64,000 bases of DNA from Siderastrea radians (GCA_964017195.1 OZ024898.1:14548057-14612056), one strand, 5' to 3'; shown: positions 36,502-49,542, counted from the first letter of the stretch. Numbers and translations are program-made. The notes: generated by a model not told the origin, from the letters alone.

Positions 36502-36735
36502 ACCGTTTATAGGAAAACCTTACAAAATGTTGGGTGGGGGTAACCCTGTGTGGATTATCATCCCATCCAGGGGGAAGGGGTGGGTAGAAATGTTTATAGT
36601 CCCTTCATGCTTCATATATCAGAACCGTTTATAGGAACACCTTACAAAATGCTGGGAGGGGGGTAACCATGTGATGGATTATCATCCCATCCAAGAGGAA
36701 GGGGTGAGTGGAAATGTTTATAGTCCCTTAATGCA
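36502..36735. repeat. tandem duplication, about 122-bp unit
   Basis: ACCGTTTATAGGAAAACCTT at 36502 recurs as ACCGTTTATAGGAACACCTT at 36624. Both copies continue with similar ACAAAATG, GGATTATCATCCCATCC and AAATGTTTATAGTCCCTT segments. It lies in the intron between GST unit 1 exons 4 and 5. Confidence 0.85.
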
Positions 36736-38287
36736 TCAGCACCTGGCTCTATGCGTCGACTACGATGAACAAGTTGCTTAGTGTCCGGTCATTTGGATTG
36801 CAGATGGACTTTACCTTTGCGGAGCGGTCATATATTAGCTTTTCATATTTTGTGTTCACAATACAGCTAGGTACAATCGTCGTCGCACTTGTTCGAACAC
36901 TGACTCGAATGTTGACTTTTAGACGAGTGTTCCAGTTGTCATACCACCTACTGTCACACTGATTTTAATACGAGTTACAGAGTGCGTAGTCATATCGCAC
37001 TTCCTTTTTGATTTATGTATCTTGGTGTTTTGATTCCCATTACTTGCATGATTAATCTCATATTACCTTAACAAGGAGAAAGCCGTGGGGGGGGGGGGGG
37101 GACTGATCTTGCTGCTCTGACACACTTTTTCACTTTTCTTCTTTCTTTACAGCTGACCTATGCCGACATCACGTTCTTTGACTTCTTCAACAGTTTCCTT
37201 GCTCGGGGTGAACCGAACGTTCCTGAGCAACTCAATAAATACCCTCTGTTGTTGGAGCATTATAACCGCATCCTCAACGTGCCTGAAATAAAAGCGTGGA
37301 TCGAGAAACGCCCTAAAGGCAGCTACTAAGTACGAGATGTACGGTCGGTGATGCAATCTATTATACCCAAATGATGAAGGAAAAAGGAAAACTTTCCGGA
37401 AGAAACTGATATCATTTTTTTTTTCAATATTTGGTAGTTACCCAAAACTTGCCTTGACGTTTTTGTGCGGAGGGATGTTATTATCGGCAAATGGGTGTTA
37501 TTTTCGGAAGGGCTTATTTTGGATGTGCTACATAAAGGCTGAATGCAAGTGCTGTGGGAGGTTTGAGCAGACCAAGCTCAAAGAAAATAAAAAGGTCATT
37601 TGATGTGGAGTACAGTTAATTACAAGTGTGAGGGGCGTCAAGTTAACTACTAATTCCCGTTTACTAAGAAACTGACTTGGAGATGTTGCGGGCTCGACTA
37701 CGATGACAAGCAAAGATGTCATTAAGAAAAAACCCCAACGAACGAGTTTTCCACATCACATTTTTTTTAGCTCTATGCTTTTTCGTTTACGGAACCATTG
37801 GACCTCATTTCTTCAAGGCACCTGAAGTTGAAAGTGGTGGACGTCGGTATGGACGCTAGTTTTAACTCGTAAATAATAAACGGGTTCACAAAGTTAGCTG
37901 GAATTCTGTTACTCGATCGATGGACCGTTCCTCTTGGTTAGTATAAGCAGCACAGAAGGATATACAAGTTAGTCTTTTTAGTTTTTTTCTGTTTTACTCT
38001 TTCATTTGTGAACCGATTTGTTCGATTTTAGAGTTCGAGACAACTCGTTGATTTTTACAGGGAATTCCGGGAAGAGCAAACCGGAATTTTTTCCCAACGG
38101 CCAAATGTGCAATCATCTGTTTATACGACAATTCAATAACGCTCGCTGAATGAAGAACAATTTGGCAGTAAATTTAGCGCCGAGTGAAATAATAAAAAAA
38201 ATCTTGCGCGGTAAGTTTTAACCATGCTTTGACGATTTTGTGTATTTCTAACCGACAGCAAATATGGCAGACTCTGAATTATTACTT

Positions 38288-38370
38288 ACCTGCTAGCAGA
38301 GGTCTCTCACGGCGAGAAAAAAATGAGAATCATTTTTCTTTCGGCGTGAGAGACCTCTGCTAGGAGGGAA
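38288..38370. mobile_element. 83-bp hairpin MITE with 11-bp flanking duplication
   Basis: CTAGCAGAGGTCTCTCACG and its complement form a tight hairpin. AATTATTACTT occurs immediately on both sides (38277-38287; 38371-38381). It lies between GST units 1 and 2. Confidence 0.7.
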
Positions 38371-38814
38371 AATTATTACTTGAAAAGTATCAAAACAAAT
38401 CGCTCGGCAAATGTTTTATTCAGTGGATCAAGCATGGCTTCACAAATTTATTCAAAACACATAAAAATACGCAATGCAAACTTGTTTTAACGAAAGTAAA
38501 CTTCGGAAGCAAATCTGTATATAAGTGACCTTTATTCTATTTGAAGAAGTGCTGTAAATCCATTGAATTACTTCGATCTCTGAGTTCGCGGTCGATCAGC
38601 AAACGTCTGATTCTCGCATTTCAAAACTTTTCGCTGTCAGACTATCACAAATAATCTCTTCTTTTTTGCTTCGCACTTGGTTTCTGAGAAGTTCAGTAAA
38701 TTAAAAGTCAAAATTTACAAATTACCGATTGTGTCCTCAATGAATATTTCCAGAATTGCTGTAGTTCTGTCACAAAAATCTTAGGAACCGGTTCGAAAAA
38801 TCAGTTTATCCACT

Positions 38815-38915
38815 AGCCTTCTACGCCGGCGTTCTTTTGGGTCGTCACGCAATCTTTGGGAGGAAAGATAGCGTGACGAGCCAAAGGAACGTCTACGTGG
38901 GAGGCTGTTTATCTT
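38815..38915. repeat. imperfect palindrome (about 100 bp)
   Basis: AGCCTTCTACGCCGGCGTTC...GTCGTCACGC pairs imperfectly with GCGTGACGAGCC...GAACGTCTACGTGGGAGGCT. It is MITE-like; target duplication not resolved. Confidence 0.5.
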
Positions 38916-39304
38916 CGGGCCCAGACAGGATTGCGTTACATGCGACAATCAGCAAGAGCCAATCAGCGCGCGAGAATTCGAAAAAACTGTCATAGAAACA
39001 GATGATTGATATCCACCAAAAACACATATTCCTTGAAGGGCGCGTGTTAGAGTAAACTGCTGTAACATTGACAACAATAGAAAAAGCTGAGTCACAGCTT
39101 GACGGGTGATATTTTATAGTGTTTGGCCGTCGGTTAACAGAGGTGTGCCAAGGGTGTGTTCAGACGCAAAATGTCGGGTTACAAGCTGTAGTACTTCCCC
39201 GCACGTGCTCGAGCAGAACGGTGTCGACTGTCTTTTGCGGCTGCAAAGATAGATTTCGAAGATGTTCGATTGAATGGCGAGGAATGGGGCAAGGAGAAAG
39301 CAAG

Positions 39305-41235
39305 GGGTGTCTGTAAAATCCGGAACACACCCGGAACACCCCGGAACACCCCCGGAACAGCCCGGAACAGCCCAGAACAACCCCGGAACACCCCTGGAAC
39401 ATCCCATAATACCCCCGAACATCCCATAATGCCCCGGAATACCCTCAATACAGCCAGGAACACTCTTGAACACCAAAAATTCTGGTCAGCGGTCAGACCG
39501 CTCACGCATAGACTGACCCGGGGACCTCCGAAGATTAACGAAGATTTCCGAATTTTTCCGAAGACCTTTGCGGATCACCCGAAGACAAAATGACAAAAAT
39601 AAAATAAAAAATAACATTGGTGTCCTTTAGATCGACAAAGATTTGATTTTGAACATTTCAATTCAATTATTGAAGTTGTTGTAACTCATGCGAGATTTGC
39701 ATTATAACTCTCGACAAACCGATGTGACGTCTATAAGTAAAATTCTGGGGGTGGGCATCCCGAATAATAATTCAATTCACCATATAACACGTCACGGTCG
39801 CGATAACTTACTCTTGGGCATTGCGTGACAGATTTTGCACGCAAAACAAAACAGATTTTGCAGGCTGTTAAACGTCTATAGGATTTATTTTTTCCCGTAA
39901 AGGCTGTTCCTTTTCAATTTATGTAGCTAGTACTACCCCATTTTCTCAATAAGTGCCCCACTTGCTGTTACTGTAGGAACTGGGCAAAGAAACACCGCCG
40001 CTCCTTCTAAAAACCAATTAGAAAAATGTTTGAATAGTTTTGACAAGTAAGTTGTAACTCAAGGTTTATCGCAACGTATAAAGTTGGCTTATTGAGGGAG
40101 CACACGAACTTTGCAAAGTTCAAGGAAATCTGATATGTACTCTCATCGTTGATATTTTCCTTTTTTCGTTTACTGAATTTTTCTCTTAAAGGCTAACTAG
40201 ATCTTGTGAAAGTAAATAAAATACTTGCTCCGTTTCTCGCTATAAGAGTGTAAACTCGTTCGATCCTTTTGCTCCCAGGTTACGTTGTGACATCCTACAT
40301 TACACACATTATAAGCCCTCGGATACCTCTACAAAATTATAGTGAGTACGTTCTTGCAGGCACACATTTCTCCTACTCATTTATCTTCCGAGCTACGCTC
40401 TTTTGTTAACCAAAAATATATGCAGGCCTAACTGCAAAAACGTTGTCATTCAAATATGACAAGAGAAAGCTGCAAGATGGGAATTTATTAGACATGGAAA
40501 AACGTTCTCGGATTTTAACATTCCTGAAGCACTCATGCACTACGGTATGATACTTCAAATTAATATGAACTGAGGTTTTTTTAAATGAGGTGTATATATT
40601 CACTGTATTTTAGCTTAACGAACCGGCGGCGAAACATTTCCATGCACCTGTGGAAATAAAACGATGACGATCGTGTGACCTCGGAATAATGACCTTACTG
40701 ATAGCATTGCGTGACACTGTATCATTTGGCTTTGTTATGTCCTTGAGGTCACACCTGTTTTTTGAACGTGATAATGCAAACCTCGCACGAGAAAAATCAA
40801 TGCAGAATTAACAGTTCAACTGTGACATTTTCATATCACTGAAAATTGTAAGTTATTGATATGAAGGTCACGTGCATGATATATTTTTCCCATTAATTAA
40901 TGGTTTTTTCGCTGTTCTTAAAAGCTTCGAAAATATTCCAAGCATTCTTGAAATGCTCGGAAATCTCAGGGTGATCCGCAAAAGTCTTATGAAGAATTGG
41001 GAATCTTCAGAGGTCTTCGGCTTAGTCAATTCGTGAGCAGTCTGACCGCTGACCACTATTTTTGGTGTTCCGGGGGTGTTCCTTTCTGTTTCGAGGGTGT
41101 TCCGGGGTATTATGGGATGTTCCAGGGGTGTTCCGGGGTTGTTCCGGGGTGTTCCGGGGTGTTCCGGGGGTGTTCCGGGGATGTTCCGGGATGTTCCGGG
41201 GGTGTTCCGGGGTGTTCCGGGTTTTACAGACACCC
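39305..41235. mobile_element. Mutator-like foldback element with CCGGAACACC-repeat arms
   Basis: The ends are GGGTGTCTGTAAAATCCGG and the complement of GGGTGTCTGTAAAACCCGG. A 9-bp duplication GAAAGCAAG is present on both sides (39296-39304; 41236-41244). Each arm starts with many tandem CCGGAACACC-like decamers, then continues into unique arm sequence (GGTCAGCGGTCAGACCGCTCA...) for about 280 bp in all. A 9-bp duplication fits the Mutator superfamily. No transposase is encoded; frames rich in NTPGTPR are translations of the decamer. Confidence 0.88.
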
Positions 41236-44014
41236 GAAAGCAAGTGAGTACAGGTTTAGGATTGACGATCCATTAACTGGCTTCTTTGAGTGATTTTTGT
41301 ACCCCTGACCATGTGAAAGAAGGCGGGGGGGGGGGGGAGTGCAGGTTGTGAAAATCTCATAGCAAAATGGGTTTGAAGAACATCGCCCGAAACCACTGCC
41401 GCACAAATGAGTTCATGAGGTGCGTTCAGTCAGTTTCGCAAAAGCAAACATGAAATAAATCAGTAAAGCTCAACTGGCGCTTGCATATCGGTGATTTGGT
41501 GACATTCTATAAATAACAGGACTTCTATAACAATTAAAGGAGAAACATAAGAACGATTGTTTGTTTTTAAACGAGAAGGTGCAAATCTACTGGAGAGAAG
41601 TTGCGTGTAGTCGTGCACGCAAAGTGGAAGAAACATTTCTTCATCTTCTTTTCACAGACATGCCATTTAATATGTTTAATATTTCTTATTTGTTCACAGG
41701 GCTTTCTATTACGGTAAATCGATTTTGTCGTAATGGTTTTTGTTGGCGAAGTACAAGTTTCGTGACGTTTAATTTATTTCTCTGTTGGCGTTGTGCATAT
41801 ATTTGTACGTTTTAAGCTTGGTTAATATTAAAATCACACAGTCAGGCGTGACATGCTTAGTCATGGTTTATATTAGCTACCACGCAGTAGTAAAAGCCTG
41901 TGAAGATATTTATACTTGTATTAATATTGTGTTTTTGTCAGGACTGGAGAAATAACTTCTTGTTGGAATTGGTACCTCATAAAGGTAGAAATGAATAATT
42001 AAAGCTCAAAATTGTTTGATGAGCACCCTACCCCTCAAATTTATATGAGAGCACCTCTCCCCCACCCCCTGAGATCCGGCCTTTCCTCCAATGTCAGCCT
42101 CACTGTATTTTACATTTGTGTGTTGACTAGTTGAGCCAAACTTAAAGTAAACCAATGCAGTATAAAAATGTCTTTCTTGTTTCAGCTGGTAGGCCTCCTC
42201 TTGGTCAAATGCCATTTCTTGTGACTCCTGAAGGAAAAATTATTGGACAGTCTGGGGCAATTATGAAGTACAGGTCCAGAAAAGGAGGTAAAATTTTGCT
42301 TCAATCTTCTTTTTACAGAATTATCCACAATATTCCAGGCAGATGCATAGGGTGACCTGGATGGAATATTGAAGGGTCTTAAGGGAGGTTCTAAAAACCT
42401 GTTATCTTACTACCCTCTGTAAGCAAAAATGCCTCAAAAAGATACCCTGTTTAAGACAAAAAAAGAAAAATTGTTTACCCTGTTCAAGATTGAGTCAAGA
42501 CCAGGATAAAAAATGAATTTCCCTCTATCAGCAGTGTTAAATAAGCTAGGTCAAATAAAGGAGTGCCGCTATCTTCCCCTCTCCCAGAGGGTGAATGTTT
42601 GCAAGTCGGGCAAGTGCTTAAACATTTATGATCGAGCCACTAGCCTAAAACAGGATCATCAGAAGCACTTTGTTGCCTGCCAAACGGTAGAGGAGGTAAC
42701 AGACATTCACGAAACATTTAACATTTTCAAGATTTTTCTTCCTTGGTTCTGAGAATTAATGGTTTTCCAGTAAAGAGTAAAAACAAAATTCTTAAAACAA
42801 TGGCAATTTCAGTTTGAATGTGTCAGCTGGAGTTGATTGAAATCCTGCTTAACCTCAGAGACCAATAGATTATTCAGATTTTGTGCAGTTATGCTAGCCA
42901 AAAGAGTTTGTTCACACCTGAACATTTATTTGTTTATCAGTTTTACTATAACACTGAAAACTGTCAGGCTGTAAAGATGTAATTTAATTAATTGCTGCCT
43001 GAGCTGGACAGTTTTCAAAATGTGACCTCAATTAGTTTTGTTTGACGTCATCAGTTCCCAGTCACACTGGTTGTCATAAACTGCGACTTTTCGTAATTGA
43101 ATTGATTCGTTTATTCCTATATTCGTCCCTATATACACAATTTCGTCTCGTAACCTCGTATATCTCGATCTCGCACGTCTCGCTTCGAAAAATGGACAGA
43201 TCAAAGTCTATTGTACATACCACTTATCACAAGGTTCACTTGTCAATCACTTATAACTGTACAAACAAAACAAGTACATGTATCTCGTTACACAGATTGC
43301 GAAACTGTTCACCACGGGGTGTTTACGACGAATTTAACACTGGTATTCAGATTTATTTTGTTTAGTAACATGCTTGCTGACTGTACTTTGCTTTGAACTG
43401 CTTGAGATCTTATCTATCATCAGCCAATAAAGCCTTAGTCATTTGGTTTACTTTATATTGCCTCTATCATAATGCTTTTAGATGGAAATCGAATAATTTA
43501 TGAAGGCTGTTAGATTGTTTTTTTTGTTTTTTTTTTATAGTGGCTTTGGTTTGCTTTTATGATTGTAATATTTGCCTCAGAGTATAGCTATAAAGCTAAT
43601 TATTCGTCTGATCTATAGTCAGAGCTCCAAATCTTGAAAATCTGATGAGAATTATTAATGCTCGAATTCAAACACACTTTTTCTTGGTTAAGGAAGTGAA
43701 CCAAGGAAATGAACCCGTTCAGCAGGTACCCATTGGGATTTGTGATTGTATGACAGGATAAAAACGTCACCCTAAATTAATTGTTATTTATGCTCAATCT
43801 GTGTTTAACTCCATTTAATTCTGCAGAGCACTCAGCTATTCTACCCAGTGAATTGGATGCTTTTGGTTTCAACTGCCAGGATTTTGTTAGGTCTTTAAGG
43901 TATTCCCTTAAATGGATTGGTATGTAATTTGTCTACACCTGGGGGATAAAAACATATAATTTATCGCGATGATCTCTGTAAAGTCAAAATCATATAATGT
44001 CATATTTATGTTAA

Positions 44015-44596
44015 CCCTTTCACTGCTAACTTAAAAAAACCCGCAATTTTTACCGTTAAAGCGGTTTTTTGAGTGCTATGTTGCCAAATTCAACCAAAGT
44101 TTGCTACAAAAACATTTCTTTAGAATAAGGCTAGATTTTGAACCAAATTCTGTTGTAAACTGTACAATATTTTGAATTGACGCATGCACATAAGCCAAAA
44201 TTTGGACTTGTTTTTTTTTTGTGCAGATTATTCCCAATTTTTTCTCGCTTCTTTTCCTTCGCTTTTTCTCTCTCTTTCTTTTCTCTTTATCTTCTCCCTT
44301 TTATATCCCCTTCCTATCCGCTGGAAAAGTTTTGGTCTCAGCCCTTCAAAAAACCTGGAAATGGACCATTGATCAACTATAGATGACTTGGCCTATTTTA
44401 CCACCAATTTTACACCCAAAATTGAACACGTTTTTCTGGAATAGCTCTGCCAGAATTTAGTCGATGTTGGAAATGGACACACGTACGAATGGATCTGTCC
44501 TTGCTGTGTTAGCTGCTTATCAAAACAATCCGGTGACGTCAAAAATGTCTACTCCTCCAAATGTCGACCAAAAAGTTGACTTTGGCAGGGAAAGTG
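44015..44596. mobile_element. piggyBac-like MITE (TTAA)
   Basis: TTAA|CCCTTTCACTGC at the left and, reversed, TTAA|CACTTTCCCTGCC at the right, with TTAA at 44011-44014 and 44597-44600. A CCCTTT start is typical of piggyBac termini. It lies between GST unit 2 exons 2 and 3. Confidence 0.7.
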
Positions 44597-44799
44597 TTAA
44601 ATTGATAATTATGCAATTAGTAACAAAACAATTGTAACCTTCTAATCTATTAATTAGGTTTGAGTCCAGCCGACAGTTTTGATGAAGCAAAAGCTGATAT
44701 GATATGTGATGGCGTTACTGATTTGCGTGAAGTTATGATCAAGATCCGTTTTGGCGAGAAGGATGAAGATAAAAACGTTAATGGTATCATTAAAATAAC

Positions 44800-45882
44800 A
44801 AAGGGAACGTGTATATTAACCCACTGACGCCCATTGCGCCCGTATGCGCCCTGGAATGAGCAGGCGTCTTGTTCCACTTGTGACGTCATCAGTTTAAGTG
44901 ACCCTGAAAAGCTTTTATAATCAGTCGATGCAACGCAAAAAGATCTTGTAAGTGATGCCTGAAGGACAATGATCGGATCAAGTAAACCTGAGTAAGAGCC
45001 AGAAAACCAAGGAACTTTTACCTCAAAAACACGAGTCGACCAGCACCTCATTGAACATCTCACATGATTGGCCATAAGAACAATAAGATAAGGGCACAAA
45101 CAATGCCCCTATCCCTGAAGACAATGAGCAATATTGTTTTAGAATGCCTCTGAAATTAGAGGTTCACAAGAGGTACTGGACTACTCAAAAACACAAGAAA
45201 ATCATGGCCTTCCCACCGACTTCTAGTTTTGGCCAACTCTTTCCTTTTCAAACGACCTTTGAGGCCAAACTTTTCTCATCACCAGAAACCGTGGTCATAT
45301 GGCTAACTTGACAGCAAAAAGCGAAAATCGAAGTGAAGACGAAAGCAACGGGATTGTGCGCTAAATCTCGAAGAGCCGTAGAGGGGGAAGGTTTTCGAAT
45401 TGAAAAACGAAATTTTGAATTGTGCGCATGCCCGAACTCAAAATGCTAGAAAACGTCCTGAAACCGAAAGAAACGGCAACTGTTCATGTTAGAAAGCCCT
45501 TTTCGCGAGGATTAGGACGAAATTGGATTAAACAGGGCTAAAAAAGGCCATTTGGTGCTTGAAAGTACCATTTTTTCGAAATAAAGGCCTGGATTGAAAA
45601 ACGCCCGAAAACCAAATTTTGAGAACATGTACATGTCCAGTCGTGTGATATTTCTGTCGAAGGACTATCGACTGATAGTTACCCGCGAAAATGTGATGTT
45701 CTTAAAACAAATATTAGCACGAGAAGTGAAGCTTCTTGGGCTTATACGCAAGTATTAAGAACATCAGATTTCCAAGGAAAACCATCAGGTCGATATTCTC
45801 GAGGCAGAAGCACTCTGTTGTTTCTACTGTACACCAATAAATTTTCTTCTGAACTAAAATCCTTGAAACTGTCAGACCTTTC

Positions 45883-45914
<32 letters not shown>

Positions 45915-46582
45915 CAAAACGAGTTAACATTCAAATTAACATCCAAAATACAAATACAATAAAAAGACCCCGTTTGCTACTGAATTAGAAAAATAAATGA
46001 CGAGTGCTGTCCAGGGTATTTCTGACAGATGGTCCCTTCAGACTGTTTGTCATCCTCCATTTAAACTAGTCAGACACGCGCAAAATAAGTGGCGAACCAT
46101 AAAAGCTGACAGATTTCAAGTGAGAATCAATAAATCAAGCCTGTTTGAAGAATTTGATATCTGTTTTTACTGTACTAAGTTCTTAAATATTTGGTGCGTG
46201 TAGTATATAATTACCTAAAATCTTCGATTTTTTGTCATTTTTTTCTTGTGGGTGGATGTTATTATCGGCAAATAAGTGGCATTTCTCTTTGGTTTCATTT
46301 TGAGTCTGTAATATTAAAGGGTGGGTGGGGGAGGGTCATTTTTTTTATTAGACAACGTGTCAGAGAAATTAACCCTCGGACGTACAAGCAAAGACGTCAC
46401 TCCCCCACCGTGGTACAAGGGTGGGTCTTGGGTTTTTGATATGTTGCAATGTTAAAAGATTTTACCTTTAGTATAAAGCCAGTGATGTGTTCTACAAGAT
46501 GAGGTATACATTATGGGTTGCGGTGCTGCTGGGGGCCTGTGACGTCACCCAAGATGGCCAAAAACAGTGGAAATTAATTGTT
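44800..46582. other. no gene seen; possible solo TTAACCC ends
   Basis: TTAACCCACTGACGCC near 44817 and TTAACCCTCGGACG near 46369 look like single piggyBac-type ends without a recognisable partner. An (AAT)n tract lies at about 45885-45912. No exon was supported. Confidence 0.35.
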
Positions 46583-46586
46583 TTAA

Positions 46587-48106
46587 GGTATCAGGGTACC
46601 CCGAATGACAACATTGCGTTTTCACCGTTTGAGCGTCAGGCGTTTCACAAGGACCCCAACAAACTATATATTTTCTGAAAGCTTAATAATTGAAGATTAC
46701 GAAAACGTATTTAGATAAAGAAACAAGACAACTGTGTCAAAAATAGAGACTACGTTTTTAAAAAGTACATCTTTCACAAAATCGGTTCCGCTCCAGTCGA
46801 GGATGATCTGGAGAGAAAGACGAACATCGCGCCGAATTCTTAACACTTTTGTCTCAAAAACCGTGTCTCGGAATTTTTGTATCTGGCCTGGTTTATTTTC
46901 CTGCACTCAGTTAAACTTTGAAGTTCGAAGAAACACCTCTCCTCTTTCTTTTACGGCTCATAACTTTTGAATGAAAGCAAAAAATAAAATTCGGAGACAC
47001 GATTTTGGTGTCAAATTATGTGCCAACATCGTCGCCAAATTTGAGCTAAAATGGTTGAAAACTCGCTGAACGGGAACTTAAAATGTGCACCCAATTTCTT
47101 GAAAAATTAGTTTCGAGAAAAAAGCCAAAATATGATTTGGAAACTTTTTCCGGTCTAAGGAGATTAAAACACCTAGGTGTCAGGATAATTACCTGCCGTT
47201 GACAGAGGGGAGGCTCAACTTACCGCCTTACAACAATAGCACAAACATGCCAACAAGAATGGTGTCAAATTCTGCGTGTTTTTATGTTGGAAAGTGACTT
47301 TCGTTGAGTACGAGTGCCGTTCAAAGGGTCTTCAAACGCAATAAACGGAAATTTTAAAGTCATAATATCACGTCGGCTTTAAAATGCCGAAGGCATCATC
47401 GTTTGAGCTGGGTAAGACTACCCAACCCGGGACCTGAAAGACGAAAGGAAAGGCGAAAGGAAAGCACATTGAAATCTGCGAAGAAGCCGCCACGTGTTCG
47501 GCTCAAGATCTAAGAGAGAACATCCTGTAAGAAATGCGAGCAATTGGGAAAAAAATAAACTTCTTTATTACTGGAGACAAATTCCGTACTTTCCTGGACA
47601 TGCCGTCTTTTGCGCCAAGTTGATTCCTTGATACATCTGGCTTTGTAGAAATGTTATGGAATTTGAATGGTGGATTGTTTTTCGCCGTTCGCGTTACGAA
47701 AAGCGAGCTGGCAGTCGAAGCTTATCACACTGGCAAGTGAGGAGTCAGGAAGCGCAAGTAATTCCTCAACGCTCGATCTTTTTTCTCTCTCTCTCTTTCA
47801 CAGATATGATCGAAGCCACTTTGTAGGCACACTCGAAATAAGCGAGAACTGCTACGCAATCGATCGCGTGTCAAAACATCGGGGCCCTGTTATGTCACAT
47901 GCTATTTTCAGCGTTGTTGACAGATAACTGTCAACACATGATTAAAGAAAACTAATGCCACAAATCTTTTTTCGTCCATAACTTTGCGTAGAAACAATCT
48001 TTTTTTCTGAAACTTTTTGTAAAAGAGAGGTTTGAATAATATCTATCTGAAAATGACAGAAGTGTATTTTTCGAAAACATGGTCAATTTTGGGGTACCAT
48101 GATACC
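46587..48106. mobile_element. TTAA-flanked element with GGTATCA-GGTACCCC termini
   Basis: TTAA (46583-46586) precedes GGTATCAGGGTACCCC and TTAA (48107-48110) follows GGGGTACCATGATACC. The TIR is about 18 bases with one mismatch. No coding region was recognised in the interior. Confidence 0.7.
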
Positions 48107-48868
48107 TTAATGCTGGACGTGGAATATACAAAATTAAGCTTTTTGCTACTTTTTCTCAACATTTTGTGCTATTCTCACCGAAAAAGGTGCAAAAAAAATG
48201 GCTTGCTCACCTGCTACTTATGACGTCATATCTCGTAGCCATAGTAACCGATTGTTACGAAACTGCGTCAAAATGTGTCTAAGGGATATGCGTACAGCTA
48301 CTGAAAACGACAGGTGCTGATAAAAAAAATCAATATAAGTAAAGGACCGCAAACAGAAATGCTGCACGTATACGTATAGGATCTAAAACAGACCTAATCA
48401 GCCAAAGAATACTCAAATGACAAACATAGCAGCTTTGCAAGACATCAACACGACACTGCCAGGACTTCAACAGAGCAGGGTTGCAGCCGTAGACAGCTGT
48501 TTTGCTCTTCAGTACGGCATAGCAAGATGCGAAAATGCCGTAAAAATACCTGTGCACTCTGTTAAAAGTCCTAAACGAGGACGCACGCCCACCGGATCAC
48601 GCCATCACGTGTCTCGGAAAGGTCTTCAAGAGTCCAAGTGGCGTGTTGATGTCTAAAGAACGACCACGGCATTAAAACCATCGGCGACCTTACCAGTAAC
48701 TTTTCCGTGCTCAGGAAATGCAACGGAAAACTAGACTGTTTAATTTATGAGATGTTGTTCATAAAGAAGAAGTCAAGCAGGACTCTATCCGCGTAAAACT
48801 ATTTGTCCTATTTGTTAAGACATACTTACCACGCCACACACTTACATTCCAAAATATGTTACTTATAG

Positions 48869-49291
48869 TTAAGTTTTTATCACCTCACACTGTATATATG
48901 AAGTCAATTTGAATTTTATTTCCTCACTTGAAAATGATGTCATGGCGACATCGAAACGTTGTGTTTTTTCGCTAATTTTTATTGCCTGAGTTATGGTTTT
49001 GAATTTTGCTTTGGACTTGTTTTCTGTCCTGTTTTGGAACCCACAGAAGGAACCCAGAGTTGGATGGGATCTATATCGATTAGCTAATACGTGTAATACT
49101 TGTTTATCCAGCCATGCCCCGTATACCATACAGTTTCCCTCACACTTCTCGATGACCCGCTTTTGACGCTCCCCACGGGTGAAAAATAAGTTGTCAGAAG
49201 GTGCAGTGACGATCTTGGCGAGTCGGTCCCTGACAGCTTTTTGGGCAAATGTCAGTTCTTCCTCATGTTCAGTTCTTGGGTACGACGCCAT
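48869..49291 (-). other. unrecognised 140-codon frame overlapping a hairpin-GAAAC motif
   Basis: The frame has mixed, protein-like composition (RDRLAKIVTAPSDNLFFTRG...) but no family I recognise and no clear splice context. Its 3' part overlaps TGATGTCATGGCGACATCGAAAC on the plus strand (48935-48957), a hairpin followed by GAAAC that I associate with retroelement tails. It may be a remnant of such an element. Confidence 0.3.
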
Positions 49292-49542
49292 TCATGATCA
49301 ATAACATGTACCCCCAACTCTTTCAGAAAACTTCCCAGACATGAAAGGTTGGTGCATCCGGCGATGTATAATCATTCCCACGAAGGGGATCGAGTAGCTT
49401 TAACCACTATAGTCGTCTCTGTGCCGCTTATACTGGAATCAAATGCTGAATTTATGAGCAAACTCGTACCCACAGTCCTCAGGAGTCTTGGTTAGTGAAT
49501 GTTCGACTCTGGGGTAATGGCTGTTCACTGTAACAAAACTAA

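Larger units (their letters stand above)
29673..37329 (+). pseudogene. glutathione S-transferase, sigma-type, unit 1 (broken)
   Basis: Exons seen: 1 (29673-29798, MSGYKLYYLPARARAEIC then frameshift), 3 (32232-32346), 4 (36096-36206, EELMKEFFETTLPARLEKYS) and 5 (37153-37329, LTYADITFFDFFNSFLARGE to KGSY stop). Compared with units 2 and 3, exon 1 lacks 7 nt after the RAEIC codons and exon 3 lacks 4 nt; each shifts the frame. No exon 2 was found between 29.8 and 32.2 kb. Exons 4 and 5 are intact with good splice sites. The protein family conjugates glutathione to electrophiles and includes prostaglandin D synthases; the Tyr in the KLYY motif is the usual catalytic residue. The intact 3' half could be spliced to another unit, but that is speculation. 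Confidence 0.8.
39171..44776 (+). pseudogene. glutathione S-transferase, sigma-type, unit 2 (broken)
   Basis: Exon 1 starts at 39171 but codon 7 is TAG (39189-39191), where unit 3 has a Tyr codon. The exon is also split at its 3' end by a 1.9-kb Mutator-like insertion (39305-41235), after which the donor GTGAGTAC resumes. Exon 2 (42186-42287, GRPPLGQMPFLVTPEG...GQSGAIMKY) and exon 3 (44658-44776, GLSPADSFDEAKADMICDG...REVMIKIRFGEKDE) are open with consensus junctions. No exons 4 or 5 were found before unit 3; sequence near 46245 resembles part of the region downstream of unit 1 exon 5. The introns are clearly alignable with unit 3, so the units arose by tandem duplication. Confidence 0.8.

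Noticed and set aside
39160..41293. Frames rich in NTPGTPR or GCSGVFRG, looking like repeat proteins
   Set aside because: They translate the decamer arrays in the two arms of the Mutator-like element, in several frames and both strands.
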